Assembly: GCF_039523795.1 (NCBI RefSeq) | Contig: NZ_BAAAFZ010000008.1 | Coordinates: forward strand, 372,001-436,000 | DNA length: 64,000 nt | Direction of reading: 5' to 3' | From: Craurococcus roseus | GTDB taxonomy: Bacteria; Pseudomonadota; Alphaproteobacteria; Acetobacterales; Acetobacteraceae | Program-made: the position numbers and the translations under genes | In this document: in pieces, positions 1-8,645 of the stretch | How positions within the stretch are numbered: the stretch's first letter is position 1 | Layout of the letters: each line of letters starts with the position of its first letter | Notes under the pieces: model-generated | The model's database searches: none | Told to the model about the DNA's origin: nothing | What the model saw: only the letters and a program-made list of their open reading frames with translations

Positions 1-1476
1 GCGCAAGGCGGCGTCCACGTCCTTGGCCATGCGAGAGGCGTCGCCGCAGATGTAGAAGCGCCCGCCCTCCTGGAGCCAGCGCCACAGGTCTGCCGCCTCC
101 TCGCGCATCCGGTCCTGCACGTAGACCTTCTTCGCCTGGTCGCGCGACCAGGCGAGGGAAAGGCGCTCCAGCGTGCCGTCCTCGCGCCAGCCGGCGATCT
201 CGTGGGCGAAGAGGAAGTCGGTGGCGCTGCGCTGGTCGCCGAAGAAGAGCCAGGTGCGGCCCTTGATGCCCTGCGCGGCACGGTGCTGGAGGAACGCGCG
301 GAACGGCGCGATGCCGGTGCCGGGGCCGCACATGATGACCGGGACCGCCGGGTCCTCCGGCAGGCGGAAGTGGCTTTCCTGCATGTGGGCGGGCAGCGGC
401 GCCTCGCAGCGGAAGCCGAGGTGGGCGGACGCCACGCCGTCGCGCGAGCGGCCCCGGAGGCGGGCGCGGACGACGGACACGCACAGATCCACCCGCCCCG
501 GCGCCGCCAAGGGCGAGGACGCGATGGAGTAGAGGCGCGGCTTCAACCCCGGCAACGACGCCGCCAGGTCCGCGAGCGGCGGGCGCGCGGAGGGGAAGGC
601 GTGCAGCAGGTCCAGCAGGTCGGCGTCCGCCGGCTCCGCGCCGTCGTCGCCGTCCGCCAACGCGCGCAGCGCCTTCGCCTCGCGCCCGTCGCGGGCGCTG
701 CCCGCCAGCAGGTCCAGCGTGCGGTCCAGCGGGCGCGCGACGGCGAGGTGCGAGGCGAAGGCCTCGCGCACCGGCCGCGCCTGCCCGTCCGGGCAGGGCA
801 CCGCTTCGTCGCCGGAGGCGCCAAGGGCGGCCACGCACGCCTCCACCAGCGCCGGGTCGTTCGGGCAGAGGAGGCCGAGGCTGTCGCCCGGCTGGTAGCG
901 CAGGCCGCTCCCGGCGAGGTCGAGGGACACGTGCCGCACGTCCTTCGCCGAGCCCTCGCCCGTCAGCCGCGCGGCCGAGAGCATCCGGATCGGCACCAGC
1001 TCCGGCCCGGCGGCCTTGGGCTTGGCCTTCGGCGCGGCGGTCGCGGGCGCTTCGGCCACCAGCGCCTTCAGCGCCTTCTGCGTCGCCTTGCCGCCGGGCG
1101 CGCAGAGGCCTAGCGAGGCCTCGGCGCCCGACGCGATGGCCTCCGCGTAGGTCTTGCACACGTAGCCGCACTGGCCGCAGTCGAGCTGCGCCATGGCCGC
1201 CATCAGCCGGCGCGGTCGGGGCTTGCCTTCCGCGAGCTTCAGGCGCTCGTCGAGGCCGAGCGCCGGATCGTGCCAGGGGAAGTCCTCTTCCGGCTCGGGC
1301 GCGGCGGCAGCGGGCGCACCGGCGCCGAGGGACATGTTCTCGGCGCCGCCCATCGCCCCGCCGTAGATGCCGGCGAGGAAGCCGTTCAGCCACGCGCGCT
1401 GCTCGGGCGTGAAGGGGGCGGTGTCGGGGATCAGCGGGACCGGGGGCGCCCCGAAGCTCTGGACGATGGCGTTCAC
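1..1476 (-). CDS. Sulfite-reductase-type flavoprotein with N-terminal Fe-S domain, likely electron donor for nitrate/nitrite assimilation (3' end outside window)
   Basis: A GTG start at 1476 overlaps the stop of the upstream nitrite reductase gene by four bases; the last part of the protein lies beyond position 1. An N-terminal segment (FTPEQRAWLNGFLAG, residues 22-36) is followed by a CGQCGYVC motif (Cys100, 103, 107) plus Cys125, matching the small FeS domain (PF04060 type) that replaces the usual FMN flavodoxin domain. The rest is a CysJ-like FAD/NADPH module: FAD motif RLYSIASSP and NADPH motif CGPGTGIAPFRAF. The family passes electrons from NADPH to a partner reductase in the cytoplasm. 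Position in this operon makes nitrate or nitrite reductase the likely partner, by inference; the nitrate reductase itself is not in the window. Confidence 0.85.
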   Translation of the reverse strand, partial: MNAIVQSFGAPPVPLIPDTAPFTPEQRAWLNGFLAGIYGGAMGGAENMSLGAGAPAAAAPEPEEDFPWHDPALGLDERLKLAEGKPRPRRLMAAMAQLDCGQCGYVCKTYAEAIASGAEASLGLCAPGGKATQKALKALVAEAPATAAPKAKPKAAGPELVPIRMLSAARLTGEGSAKDVRHVSLDLAGSGLRYQPGDSLGLLCPNDPALVEACVAALGASGDEAVPCPDGQARPVREAFASHLAVARPLDRTLDLLAGSARDGREAKALRALADGDDGAEPADADLLDLLHAFPSARPPLADLAASLPGLKPRLYSIASSPLAAPGRVDLCVSVVRARLRGRSRDGVASAHLGFRCEAPLPAHMQESHFRLPEDPAVPVIMCGPGTGIAPFRAFLQHRAAQGIKGRTWLFFGDQRSATDFLFAHEIAGWREDGTLERLSLAWSRDQAKKVYVQDRMREEAADLWRWLQEGGRFYICGDASRMAKDVDAALR

Positions 1477-3197
1477 GGCGCGGCGCCCTCGGCGATAGCC
1501 CGCAGCGCGGCCTCGTCGTGGCGGGCGGTGAAGTCCTGGAAGCTCAGCTCGGGCGCCTCCTCCTGCCACGCACGCAGCAGGTTCAGCACCATGGGGTTCA
1601 GCTCGTCGTGGGCGACCTTCGGGCGGACCAGGCGCGCGATCCGCCGCTCCACGCCCGCGCCGCCGCCGACGTGCAGGTCGTAGCCTTCGACCTCCTCGTC
1701 CTCGCCGCGCTCCACCTTGGCGCCGATCAGGCCGATGTCGCCGATGTAGTGCTGGGCGCAGGAGTTGTGGCAGCCGGTCAGGTGGATGTTGATCGGCTTG
1801 GTCACGGTGATGCGGGCGTCGAGGTAGTCCGCCAGCTCCGCCGCGTGCCGCTTGGTGTCGGAGGCGGCGAACTTGCAGCCGGCGTTGCCGGTGCAGGCGA
1901 CGAGGCCGCCGCGCACGTGGCTCGCCTCCCAGCCGAGGCCGAGCGCCGCGACGGCCGCCTGCGCCTCCGGCATCCGCTCGCGCGGGACGTCGGAGATCAG
2001 CAGGTTCTGCCACACGGTGAGCCGGATGGCGCCGGAGCCGAAGCGGTCGGCGACGTCGGCCAGGCCGCGCATCCGCTCCGCCGTGATCCGGGCCACCGGC
2101 AGCACGACGCCTATGTATTGCAGCCCCGGCTGCTTCTGGTCATGCACGCCGATGTGGCCGTGCTTGAGGGGCGGCGCTGCGGGCGTCGCGTCCTCGGCCC
2201 GGCGCAGCTTGGCGCCGAGCTGCGCCTCCACGGCTTCGAGGAAGCGCGGCAGGCCCCAGGCGTCGAGCACGTACTTCAGCCGCGCCTTGCGGCGGTCCGT
2301 GCGGTCGCCGTTGGCGAGGAACACGCGCAGGATCGCGTCGCAGACCTTCACCACGTCGCCGGGCGGCACCACCGCGTCCGTGCCGCGGGCGAAGTCGCGG
2401 TGGCCGGTGATGCCGCCGAGGCCGAGGCGGAACAGGGCCTCGCCGCCGACCTTCACGGCTGTGAAGGCGATGTCGTTGGTGTCCTCCAGCACCGCCACGC
2501 GCCCGCCACCGTCGAGCGAGATGTTGAACTTGCGCGGCAGGCCGAACAGGTCGCGCGTGTTCAGGATGTGGTGGTGCAGCGCGCGCACGATGGGCCGCGC
2601 GTCGATCAGCTCGCCCGGATCTATGCCCGAGGTCGGGTTGCAGGTGATGTTGCGGATGTTGTCGGCGCCGGTGCCCTTCGGGATGATGCCGAGGTCGCCC
2701 AGGCGCTCGATCACCTCCGGCCCTTTGGCGGAGGGGATCATGCGGATCTGGAGGTTGTTGCGCGTCGTCACGTCGGTCCAGCCGCCGCCGCACTCCTCGG
2801 CGATGGCGGCGATGCCGCGGAGTTGGTGCGTGGAGAGGAACCCGCCCGGGATACGCAGCCGACACATGAAGGCGTCCTGCGTCGGCCCGACGTAGAACAG
2901 GCCGTGCCAGCGGGTGAGCAGGTTGTCCACGCCGTGCGGGAACTTGCCTTGCTCCGCGCGCGCCACGACCTCGTCCCAACGGTCGAGCGGGTGCTTGTCG
3001 CGCTTGGCCTTCTCCTCCGGGGTGAGCTTGCCGCCCTTGGCGATCGCCGCGTCCTGCGCGGCGCGCATCGCGTCCGGCGGCGCGCCTCCGCCCTGCCCGC
3101 CGCCGGCCGGCGCGAGCGAGCCGCGGCGGGCCTCGACGCCCGCCATGAAGCCCTTGAGGTACTCTTGCTGTTCGCCGCTGAAATCGTTGCCGGCCAT
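1473..3197 (-). CDS. nirA: Siroheme/4Fe-4S nitrite (or sulfite) reductase, NirA family
   Basis: A 574-residue hemoprotein of the ferredoxin-type nitrite/sulfite reductase family, which reduces nitrite to ammonia by six electrons. Two half-domains are visible: TTRNNLQIR in the first and CTGNAGCKFA plus TGCHNSCAQHYIGDIG in the second. The latter supply the four cysteines that hold the coupled siroheme and 4Fe-4S cluster. The start at 3197 was chosen over longer alternatives because the family-like N-terminus begins there (MAGNDFSGEQQEYLKGFMAG) and it touches the stop of the upstream FAD reductase. Nitrite rather than sulfite as substrate follows from the nitrate transporter and NasT/NasS genes in the same operon. 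A Gly/Ala-rich insert follows the N-terminal segment. Confidence 0.88.
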   Translation of the reverse strand: MAGNDFSGEQQEYLKGFMAGVEARRGSLAPAGGGQGGGAPPDAMRAAQDAAIAKGGKLTPEEKAKRDKHPLDRWDEVVARAEQGKFPHGVDNLLTRWHGLFYVGPTQDAFMCRLRIPGGFLSTHQLRGIAAIAEECGGGWTDVTTRNNLQIRMIPSAKGPEVIERLGDLGIIPKGTGADNIRNITCNPTSGIDPGELIDARPIVRALHHHILNTRDLFGLPRKFNISLDGGGRVAVLEDTNDIAFTAVKVGGEALFRLGLGGITGHRDFARGTDAVVPPGDVVKVCDAILRVFLANGDRTDRRKARLKYVLDAWGLPRFLEAVEAQLGAKLRRAEDATPAAPPLKHGHIGVHDQKQPGLQYIGVVLPVARITAERMRGLADVADRFGSGAIRLTVWQNLLISDVPRERMPEAQAAVAALGLGWEASHVRGGLVACTGNAGCKFAASDTKRHAAELADYLDARITVTKPINIHLTGCHNSCAQHYIGDIGLIGAKVERGEDEEVEGYDLHVGGGAGVERRIARLVRPKVAHDELNPMVLNLLRAWQEEAPELSFQDFTARHDEAALRAIAEGAAP

Positions 3198-4390
3198 CAC
3201 GCCGCGTCCTTCACCCAGGCGCTGCCGAGCGCCGCTTCCGCGCGGGAGGCCACCGCTTCGCCCGTGGCGATCAAGCGGAGGAAGAAGGCGCTCTCCGCCA
3301 CGTCGCCGTAGAGCACCGCGCCGACCAGCCTGCTCCCGCGCCACCAGAGGCCGCGGTAGGTCTCGCCGGCGCGCAGCGTCACCGCTTCGGCGTCCGCCGG
3401 CGCGACCTCGCCCGCGGACCACACGGCTGTGCCGGAAACCTTCAGCGCCGCGGCGTCGGCGCGCGGCGCCCAGGACGCGGCTTCGCCGGCCAACGTCGCC
3501 GCCGCGAAGTCCGCCTGCTCCAGCGCCGGCGCCACGAGGCCGATGAGCCTCCCGTCCAACTCGGCGCATTCGCCGACCGCGAGCACGCGCGGGTCGCTGG
3601 TGCGCATGGAGGCGTCCACCACCACGCCGCGCCCGACGGTCAACCCGGACGCGCGGGCCAGGTCCGTGTTCGGCCGCACGCCCACTGCCATCACCACCAG
3701 CCGCGCCGGGATTCGGGTGCCGTCGGCCAGCCGCACGGCGTCGACGCGGTCTCCGCCCTCGATCGCCTCGGTCTTGGCGTTCATCAGCAGCTTGAGGCCA
3801 CGGCCGCGCAGGCGATCGGCCAGCAGGGCACCGGAGTCGGTGCAGAGTTGCCGTTCCATCGGCCAGCCGACGGCGTGCAGGACCGTGACCTTCATGCCGC
3901 GCGCGGCGAGCCCTGCCGCCGCTTCCAAGCCGAGCAGCCCGCCGCCGATGACCACCGCCGGGCCGCCCTCGCGCGCGGCGCGCAGCATGGCGCGGCTCTC
4001 CGCCAAGTCGCGCCAGGGCACCACGCCGGGCAGGTCCGCCCCCGGGAGCGGCAAGCGAACGGCGCGGCTGCCGGTGGCGAGGACGCAGCGGTCGTAGTCC
4101 AGCGCCTTGCCAGACGCCGTGACGGCGCGCCGAGCCGGGAGGTCCAGCGAGGCGACGGGTGTGCCGGCGCGGAACTCCACCCCGGCGGCGGAAAGGTCCG
4201 CGAGGCTGTGGGTGATCAGGGCTTCCTGCTCCACGGCGCCCGCCACGTACCGGGACAGGGCGACCCTGTCGTAGGGCAGCGCGGGCTCGGCGCCGGCGAG
4301 CGTGACGGTCGCGCCGGGCAGCCGCTTCGCCACGCCGAGGGCGCAGCGCGTGCCAGCGGGGCCGGCGCCGATGACCAGGACCCTCGTCAT
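3197..4390 (-). CDS. FAD-dependent NAD(P)H oxidoreductase, NirB N-terminal-domain type
   Basis: A 397-residue class of pyridine-nucleotide-disulfide oxidoreductase equivalent to the FAD/NADH domain of NirB or to nitrite reductase-associated reductases. The FAD-binding Rossmann motif is at the N-terminus (VIGAGPAGTRCALG, residues 6-19), the NAD(P)-binding motif in the middle (VIGGGLLGLEAAAG), and a second FAD contact near VLAVGECAELDG. It lacks the BFD-type 2Fe-2S domain and the siroheme domain of full NirB. Located between the nitrate ABC ATPase gene (4-base overlap) and nirA (1-base overlap), it probably feeds electrons from NAD(P)H into nitrite or nitrate reduction. A rubredoxin- or ferredoxin-reductase role cannot be excluded from sequence alone. 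Confidence 0.8.
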   Translation of the reverse strand: MTRVLVIGAGPAGTRCALGVAKRLPGATVTLAGAEPALPYDRVALSRYVAGAVEQEALITHSLADLSAAGVEFRAGTPVASLDLPARRAVTASGKALDYDRCVLATGSRAVRLPLPGADLPGVVPWRDLAESRAMLRAAREGGPAVVIGGGLLGLEAAAGLAARGMKVTVLHAVGWPMERQLCTDSGALLADRLRGRGLKLLMNAKTEAIEGGDRVDAVRLADGTRIPARLVVMAVGVRPNTDLARASGLTVGRGVVVDASMRTSDPRVLAVGECAELDGRLIGLVAPALEQADFAAATLAGEAASWAPRADAAALKVSGTAVWSAGEVAPADAEAVTLRAGETYRGLWWRGSRLVGAVLYGDVAESAFFLRLIATGEAVASRAEAALGSAWVKDAA

Positions 4391-5190
4391 GCCGCGGCGA
4401 GGCCCGGCGCGGTGTGGCGGTGGTGCAGGAACTCCAGCACCGACGCTCGGGCGGCGACGAAGCGCGGATCGGCCGCCAGCGCCAAGCGGTCGCGCGGGCG
4501 CGGCAGGTCCACTTCCAGGATCTCGCCGATGCGGGCGTTCGGGCCGTTGGTCAGCATGACGATGCGGTCCGAGAGCAGCACCGCCTCGTCCACGTCGTGG
4601 GTGATCATCATCACCGTGGTGCCGAGGCCGGCATGGATCTGCATCACTTGGTCTTGCAGGTGCGCGCGGGTCAGGGCGTCCAGGGCGCCGAAGGGCTCGT
4701 CCAGCAGCAGCACCTTGGGCTTCATGGCGAGCGCGCGGGCGATGCCGATGCGCTGCTTCATGCCGCCGGAGATCTCGCCGGGCCGCTTGTCTTTCGCCTG
4801 GGCCATGCGGACGAGGGCGAGGTTCTCCAACGTCCACGCGTGCCGCTCCGCGCGGCCCATGGCGCGGGAGAGCGTCTGGTCCACGGCCAGCTTGACGTTC
4901 TCGTAGCAGGTGAGCCACGGCAGCAGGGAGTGGTTCTGGAACACCACGGCGCGGTCGGGGCCGGGGCCGTCCACCTCCTTCCCGTCCAGCACCACGCCGC
5001 CGCCGGAGGCGGGCAGCAGCCCCGCCACCACGTTCAGCAGCGTGGATTTGCCGCAGCCGGAGTGGCCGATGACGGACACGTACTCGCCACGAGCTATCTT
5101 CAGCTCGATGCCGTTCAGCACCGGCACGCGCGAGCGCCCGAAGGCGACCGTGACCTGGGAGATGTCGAGGAAGTCCGCGCGGTTGTTCAT
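4387..5190 (-). CDS. nrtD: Nitrate ABC transporter ATP-binding protein
   Basis: A 267-residue ABC ATPase of the nitrate/sulfonate/taurine family (NrtD/SsuB/TauB). Walker A GHSGCGKST (about residues 42-50), Q-loop, signature ISGGMKQRIGIARAL, Walker B VLLLDEPFGALD and the H-loop MMITHD are all intact. It would power nitrate import together with the permease just upstream and the exported binding protein. The ATG at 5190 has a GAGGA ribosome-binding site eight bases upstream; a second in-frame ATG at 5205 would overlap the permease stop and lacks that spacing. Nitrate specificity is inferred from NasT/NasS and nirA in the operon, because ATPases of this family do not reveal substrate. Confidence 0.9.
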   Translation of the reverse strand: MNNRADFLDISQVTVAFGRSRVPVLNGIELKIARGEYVSVIGHSGCGKSTLLNVVAGLLPASGGGVVLDGKEVDGPGPDRAVVFQNHSLLPWLTCYENVKLAVDQTLSRAMGRAERHAWTLENLALVRMAQAKDKRPGEISGGMKQRIGIARALAMKPKVLLLDEPFGALDALTRAHLQDQVMQIHAGLGTTVMMITHDVDEAVLLSDRIVMLTNGPNARIGEILEVDLPRPRDRLALAADPRFVAARASVLEFLHHRHTAPGLAAA

Positions 5191-5201
5191 GGTGCCGGTC
5201 C

Positions 5202-6074
5202 TCATTGGGCCGAGGTGCCGCGGGTGACCAGGCGGCCGGCCAGCGCCATGGCCCGGTCGAGGGCGAAGCCGACGAGGCCGACATAGGCGAGGGCCACGAC
5301 GATGTCGGACAGGTTGGAGCTGTTCCAGGCGTCCCAGATGAAGAAGCCGATGCCCACGCCGCCGATCAGCATCTCGGCCGCGATGATGGCGAGCCAGGAC
5401 AGGCCGACGCCGATGCGGAGCCCCGTGAAGATGTACGGCGCGGCGGCGGGCAGGATGATGCGCGCGAAGTAGGCCGGGCCGCGCAGGCGGATCACCGCGG
5501 CGACGTTGCGGTAGTCCTGCGGCACGTTCCGCACGCCGACCGCGGTGTTGATGATGATCGGCCAGATCGAGGTGATGAAGATCACGAAGATCGCCGAAGG
5601 CTGCGCCTCGCGGAACGCGGCGAGCGAGAGCGGCAGCCAGGCGAGCGGCGGCACCGTCCGCAACACTTGGAACAGCGGGTCGAGGCCCCGCGTGGCGAGC
5701 TTCGAGGTGCCGATCAGCAGGCCGGTGGCGATGCCCGCGCCGGCCGCCAGGGCGAAACCCACCGCCACGCGCTGAAGGCTGGCCAGCAGGTGCCAGAACA
5801 GGCCCTTGTCCAGCCCGCCGCGGTCGAAGAACGGGTCGGTGATCAGCTCCGACGAGTCCGCCCACACCTTGGACGGCGGCGGCAGTGTGGCGTTGGGGCC
5901 GCTCGCCACCACCTCCCACAAGCCGGCCAGGGCCAGCACGACCAGGAGGGGCGGCAGGACGGCGTCCAAGGTCGGGCGCAGCCGCGCGGCGAGGGACCGC
6001 TCGGGCATCAGGGCCGGTTCGGCGACCGAGACGGGTGCGGCGGCGGGCGCCGGTTTCGACGTTGCGATGTTCAT
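5202..6074 (-). CDS. nrtB: Nitrate ABC transporter permease
   Basis: A 290-residue inner-membrane permease of the binding-protein-dependent family (NrtB/SsuC/TauC). A cytoplasmic N-terminal tail of about 35 residues precedes the first membrane segment (VLPPLLVVLALAGLWEVVA); several further hydrophobic segments follow. The EAA-type coupling loop is visible around RLRGPAYFARIILPAAAPYI. It sits 11 bases upstream of the ATPase gene and 5 bases downstream of the binding-protein gene, so the three are one transcription unit. Substrate is inferred from context rather than from the permease itself. Confidence 0.9.
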   Translation of the reverse strand: MNIATSKPAPAAAPVSVAEPALMPERSLAARLRPTLDAVLPPLLVVLALAGLWEVVASGPNATLPPPSKVWADSSELITDPFFDRGGLDKGLFWHLLASLQRVAVGFALAAGAGIATGLLIGTSKLATRGLDPLFQVLRTVPPLAWLPLSLAAFREAQPSAIFVIFITSIWPIIINTAVGVRNVPQDYRNVAAVIRLRGPAYFARIILPAAAPYIFTGLRIGVGLSWLAIIAAEMLIGGVGIGFFIWDAWNSSNLSDIVVALAYVGLVGFALDRAMALAGRLVTRGTSAQ

Positions 6075-6079
6075 GGTCG

Positions 6080-7357
6080 TCAAGCCGCCGCTGTCTTCTT
6101 GATGGAAAGGGAGGCGAGGTAGGCGGAGGGATTCTCTGGATCGAAGTTCTTGCCGTCGAAGAAGGTCTCGCGGCCACGGCTGGTCCCGCTGGGCACCTCG
6201 GCGTTCGGCACGCCGGCGCGGGCGGCGGCGGCGCGCCAGACGCCCTCGCGGTTCACCTCGCCGATGAGCTTCGCCGTGTCCGTGCCCTCCGGCAGCACGC
6301 CCCAGCGGATGTCCTCCGTCAGGAACCAGAGGTCGTGGCTGCGGAACGGGTAGGAGGCGTGGTCGCGCCAGAACTTCATCAGCAGGGGCGAGTCCTGGGC
6401 CTTGCGGCCGTCGCCGTAGTCGATGTTCCCCTGGCTGCGGGCCAGGATGTCCGCCACCGGCACGTTGAACCAGGCGCGGCGGCCGACGATCGCGCACATC
6501 TCCTGCTTGTTGGCCGGCTCGTCGCACCACCGCTGCGCCTCGATCACGGCGGCGGTCAGCGCCTCGGTGGCGCGCGGGTTGCGCTCCACGAAGTCGGCGC
6601 GCAGCGCGAAGGACTTCTCCGGGTGGTCGCGCCACAGCTCGCCGGTGACGCAGGCGGTGTAGCCGAGCTTCTGGTTCACGAGCTGGTCGTTCCAGGGCTC
6701 GCCCACGCAGAAGGCGTCCATGGTGCCGACCTTCATGTTGGCCACCATTTGCGGCGGCGGCACCACGATGGTCTGCACCTCCTTGTCCGGGTCGATGCCG
6801 GCGGCGGCGAGCCAGTAGCGTATCCACAGGTCGTGCGTGCCGCCGCGGAAGGTCATGGCGACCTTGCTGTCGGCGCTCACCGCGCGGCGTAGGCCGGAGG
6901 CGTCGAGCCTGGCGCCGGTCGCCGCGTGCTTGGCGGCGACGGAGATCGCTTGGCCGTTCGTGTTCAGCCGCGCCAGGATCGCCATCGGGACCGGCTGGCC
7001 GTTCTGGGTGATGCGGCCCGTGTGCATCAGGTAGGGCATCGGCGTCAGGATGTGCGCGCCATCGATGCCGCCGGAGCCGCCGCCGAGCACGAGGTTGTCG
7101 CGCGTCGCGCCCCAGCTCGCCTGCTTGGACACCTCGACCTCGGGCATCCCGTGCTTGGCGAAGAGGCCCTTCTCCTTGGCGACGATCAGCGGCGAGGCGT
7201 CGGTGAGGGCGATGTAGCCGAGCGTGGCCTTCCGTACCTCCGGCATGGCGGGGCTCTGGGCGAAGGCGCCGCGCGGCGTCGCGGCACGGGCGGCGGCGAG
7301 CAGGGCTGCGGTGGCGGCAATCGCTTGGCGGCGGCCAAGGGGGAACGGCTTGTTCAT
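6080..7357 (-). CDS. nrtA: Nitrate ABC transporter substrate-binding protein (CmpA/NrtA family), Tat-type signal
   Basis: A 425-residue periplasmic binding protein of the NrtA/CmpA type. The N-terminus MNKPFPLGRRQAIAATAALL has a twin-arginine-like motif followed by a hydrophobic stretch and a likely cleavage after AFA. The mature protein opens with ATLGYIALTDASPLIVAKEKG, the usual beginning of this family, and contains CVGEPWNDQLV, a conserved part of the ligand pocket. Its start overlaps the stop of the cytoplasmic paralogue NasS by four bases (ATGA). It would capture nitrate in the periplasm for the NrtB/NrtD importer. Bicarbonate binding (CmpA) is the main alternative in the family but does not fit the operon. 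Confidence 0.9.
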   Translation of the reverse strand: MNKPFPLGRRQAIAATAALLAAARAATPRGAFAQSPAMPEVRKATLGYIALTDASPLIVAKEKGLFAKHGMPEVEVSKQASWGATRDNLVLGGGSGGIDGAHILTPMPYLMHTGRITQNGQPVPMAILARLNTNGQAISVAAKHAATGARLDASGLRRAVSADSKVAMTFRGGTHDLWIRYWLAAAGIDPDKEVQTIVVPPPQMVANMKVGTMDAFCVGEPWNDQLVNQKLGYTACVTGELWRDHPEKSFALRADFVERNPRATEALTAAVIEAQRWCDEPANKQEMCAIVGRRAWFNVPVADILARSQGNIDYGDGRKAQDSPLLMKFWRDHASYPFRSHDLWFLTEDIRWGVLPEGTDTAKLIGEVNREGVWRAAAARAGVPNAEVPSGTSRGRETFFDGKNFDPENPSAYLASLSIKKTAAA

Positions 7358-8430
7358 GCGGCGATCTCCTCGGGAAGCGTGACGCGGTCCGGTTCGGACT
7401 CGCCGACCAGGGAAGCGGCGGCGCGCCAGATGGCGTCGCCGTAGGGGGCCAGGGCCTCGGCCGCGGGCACGGAAGCGGGCAGGTGGTTCCAGCGGCGCAT
7501 CTGCCCGAGCCACCACGCGGCGGCCTCGGCGCGCGCGAGGGTGGCCGGTCGGAAGCGGAGCGGCGCGGAAAGGAGGCGCGTCGCGCCGCCGGGCGCGGCG
7601 GGGACGCGCCCCTCGAAGGCCAGCCGCACGGTGTCCCGCGACAGCGCCGGGAAGACCCGCGCGTGCATCAGGGCGACGGCGTCGTCGCGGTTCGCCGGGT
7701 CGTCGAGCCAGCGCGCGGCAGCGATGCCGGTGGCGGTGAGCGCGACGGCCGCCTCCCGCGGCAAGCCCTCGCGGAAGGCCAGCACCTTCTCCGGATGATC
7801 CGGCCAGATGTCGCCGGTGGCGAGCGCGACGCGGCCGGCACCGATGGCCGCCGCGTGGCTGCCCCAGGGCTCGCCGGCGCAGAAGCCGTCCACCTCCCCG
7901 TCCGCCAAGGCGCGGACCGCGCGGACCGGCGGCACCACCGCCAAGGTCAGGTCGCGGTCCGGGTCGAGGCCGCCGAGGGCGAGCCAGTGCCGGAGCAGGT
8001 AGTTGTGGGAGGAGAACGGGAACACGGCGGCCAAGCGCACCGGCGGGCGCCCGGCGACCCCACGGGCCCGGACCGCGGCGGCGAAGGCGTCCGGCGCCAG
8101 CGCGCCCTGCCCGTCCACCCCGGCTTCGTCGGCCAGAGCGCTCGACAAGGTTATGGTGTTGCCGTTGCAGCCGATCCCGGCGCCTACGGACAACCGCGCC
8201 GAGACGCCGCCCAACCCGCTGGCGAGGGCGATCGGCATGGGGCCGAGCATCTGCGCGCCGTCCAGCGCACCGAGGGCGACCTTGTCGCGGACGGTGGCCC
8301 AGGAGCCTTCTTCGGACAAAGACACCCGTAGGCCCTGGCGGGCGAAGAAGCCCAACTCGTCCCCGGCCAGCAATGGGGCCGCGTCGGTGAGCGCCACATA
8401 GCCTATGCGGAGCAGGGACGTGGGCGGCAA
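7354..8430 (-). CDS. nasS: NasS-like cytoplasmic nitrate sensor (NrtA paralogue without signal peptide)
   Basis: The protein is homologous to the neighbouring NrtA (LRIGYVALTDAAPLLAGDELGFF; FCAGEPWGSHAA) but has no signal peptide. In the NasS/NasT system such a protein binds nitrate or nitrite in the cytoplasm and releases the antiterminator NasT. A TTG start at 8430 is proposed because a well-spaced AGGAG lies seven bases upstream and the family homology begins four codons later; this gives 358 residues. A longer reading from 8547 would translate the predicted leader RNA and is not favoured. The nasT gene lies directly upstream, with an ANTAR-type leader between them, which supports the sensor role over a second transporter component. 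Confidence 0.83.
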   Translation of the reverse strand: MPPTSLLRIGYVALTDAAPLLAGDELGFFARQGLRVSLSEEGSWATVRDKVALGALDGAQMLGPMPIALASGLGGVSARLSVGAGIGCNGNTITLSSALADEAGVDGQGALAPDAFAAAVRARGVAGRPPVRLAAVFPFSSHNYLLRHWLALGGLDPDRDLTLAVVPPVRAVRALADGEVDGFCAGEPWGSHAAAIGAGRVALATGDIWPDHPEKVLAFREGLPREAAVALTATGIAAARWLDDPANRDDAVALMHARVFPALSRDTVRLAFEGRVPAAPGGATRLLSAPLRFRPATLARAEAAAWWLGQMRRWNHLPASVPAAEALAPYGDAIWRAAASLVGESEPDRVTLPEEIAA

Positions 8431-8443
8431 GGTCGCTCTCCTA

Positions 8444-8461
8444 CGACCCTGGGAAGGGTCG
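8444..8461 (-). promoter_or_regulatory. Hairpin directly upstream of the nasS ribosome-binding site
   Basis: On the minus strand the sequence CGACCC-TTCCCA-GGGTCG forms a perfect 6-bp stem with a 6-base loop. It ends immediately before the TAGGAG that serves as the nasS ribosome-binding site. It lies downstream of the ANTAR hairpins and could be part of a terminator or translation-control switch. No U-tract follows, so classical intrinsic termination is not supported. Confidence 0.4.
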
Positions 8462-8510
8462 GGAGGCGGGCCGCCATTGGACCGCCGCGAAGGGTTCCGG
8501 GCCCTGTTCT

Positions 8511-8553
8511 GGCGCACGCCGTTGCGCGCCGACCCGTCACGCTGCAATGCACC
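8511..8553 (-). promoter_or_regulatory. ANTAR-target leader RNA: paired hexaloop hairpins upstream of nasS
   Basis: On the minus strand a 7-bp stem GGCGCGC/GTGCGCC (one G-U pair) encloses the hexaloop AACGGC at 8511-8530. A at loop position 1 and G at position 4 match the ANTAR-target rule. About eight bases upstream, GGTGC-ATTGCA-GCGTG (8538-8553) forms a weaker stem whose hexaloop ATTGCA also has A1 and G4. Two such loops in tandem are the known binding platform of ANTAR antiterminators. The nasT gene upstream encodes one. The first stem is short and rich in G-U pairs, so only the second hairpin is strong. Confidence 0.65.
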
Positions 8554-8645
8554 ATCGCGCGCGGGCCGCGCAAGGCGTTTTTGCGGTCATTTTAAGCAAC
8601 TGAAGCAAATCAGCCCATAAAGAACGCATCAACGTTCATAATCGC

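Noticed and set aside
1518..3311. Nearly 600-codon plus-strand frame antisense to nirA
   Set aside because: A GC-rich shadow frame with Ala/Arg/Val/His-rich composition and no domain; nirA on the other strand is unmistakable.
7354..8547. Longer nasS reading from TTG 8547
   Set aside because: It would translate the hairpin leader, has no ribosome-binding site, and the added residues have no family match.
8560..8640. Possible sigma-54 promoter upstream of nasS
   Set aside because: The GG and GC elements in TGGGCTGATTTGC are eight bases apart rather than ten, so the consensus is not met.
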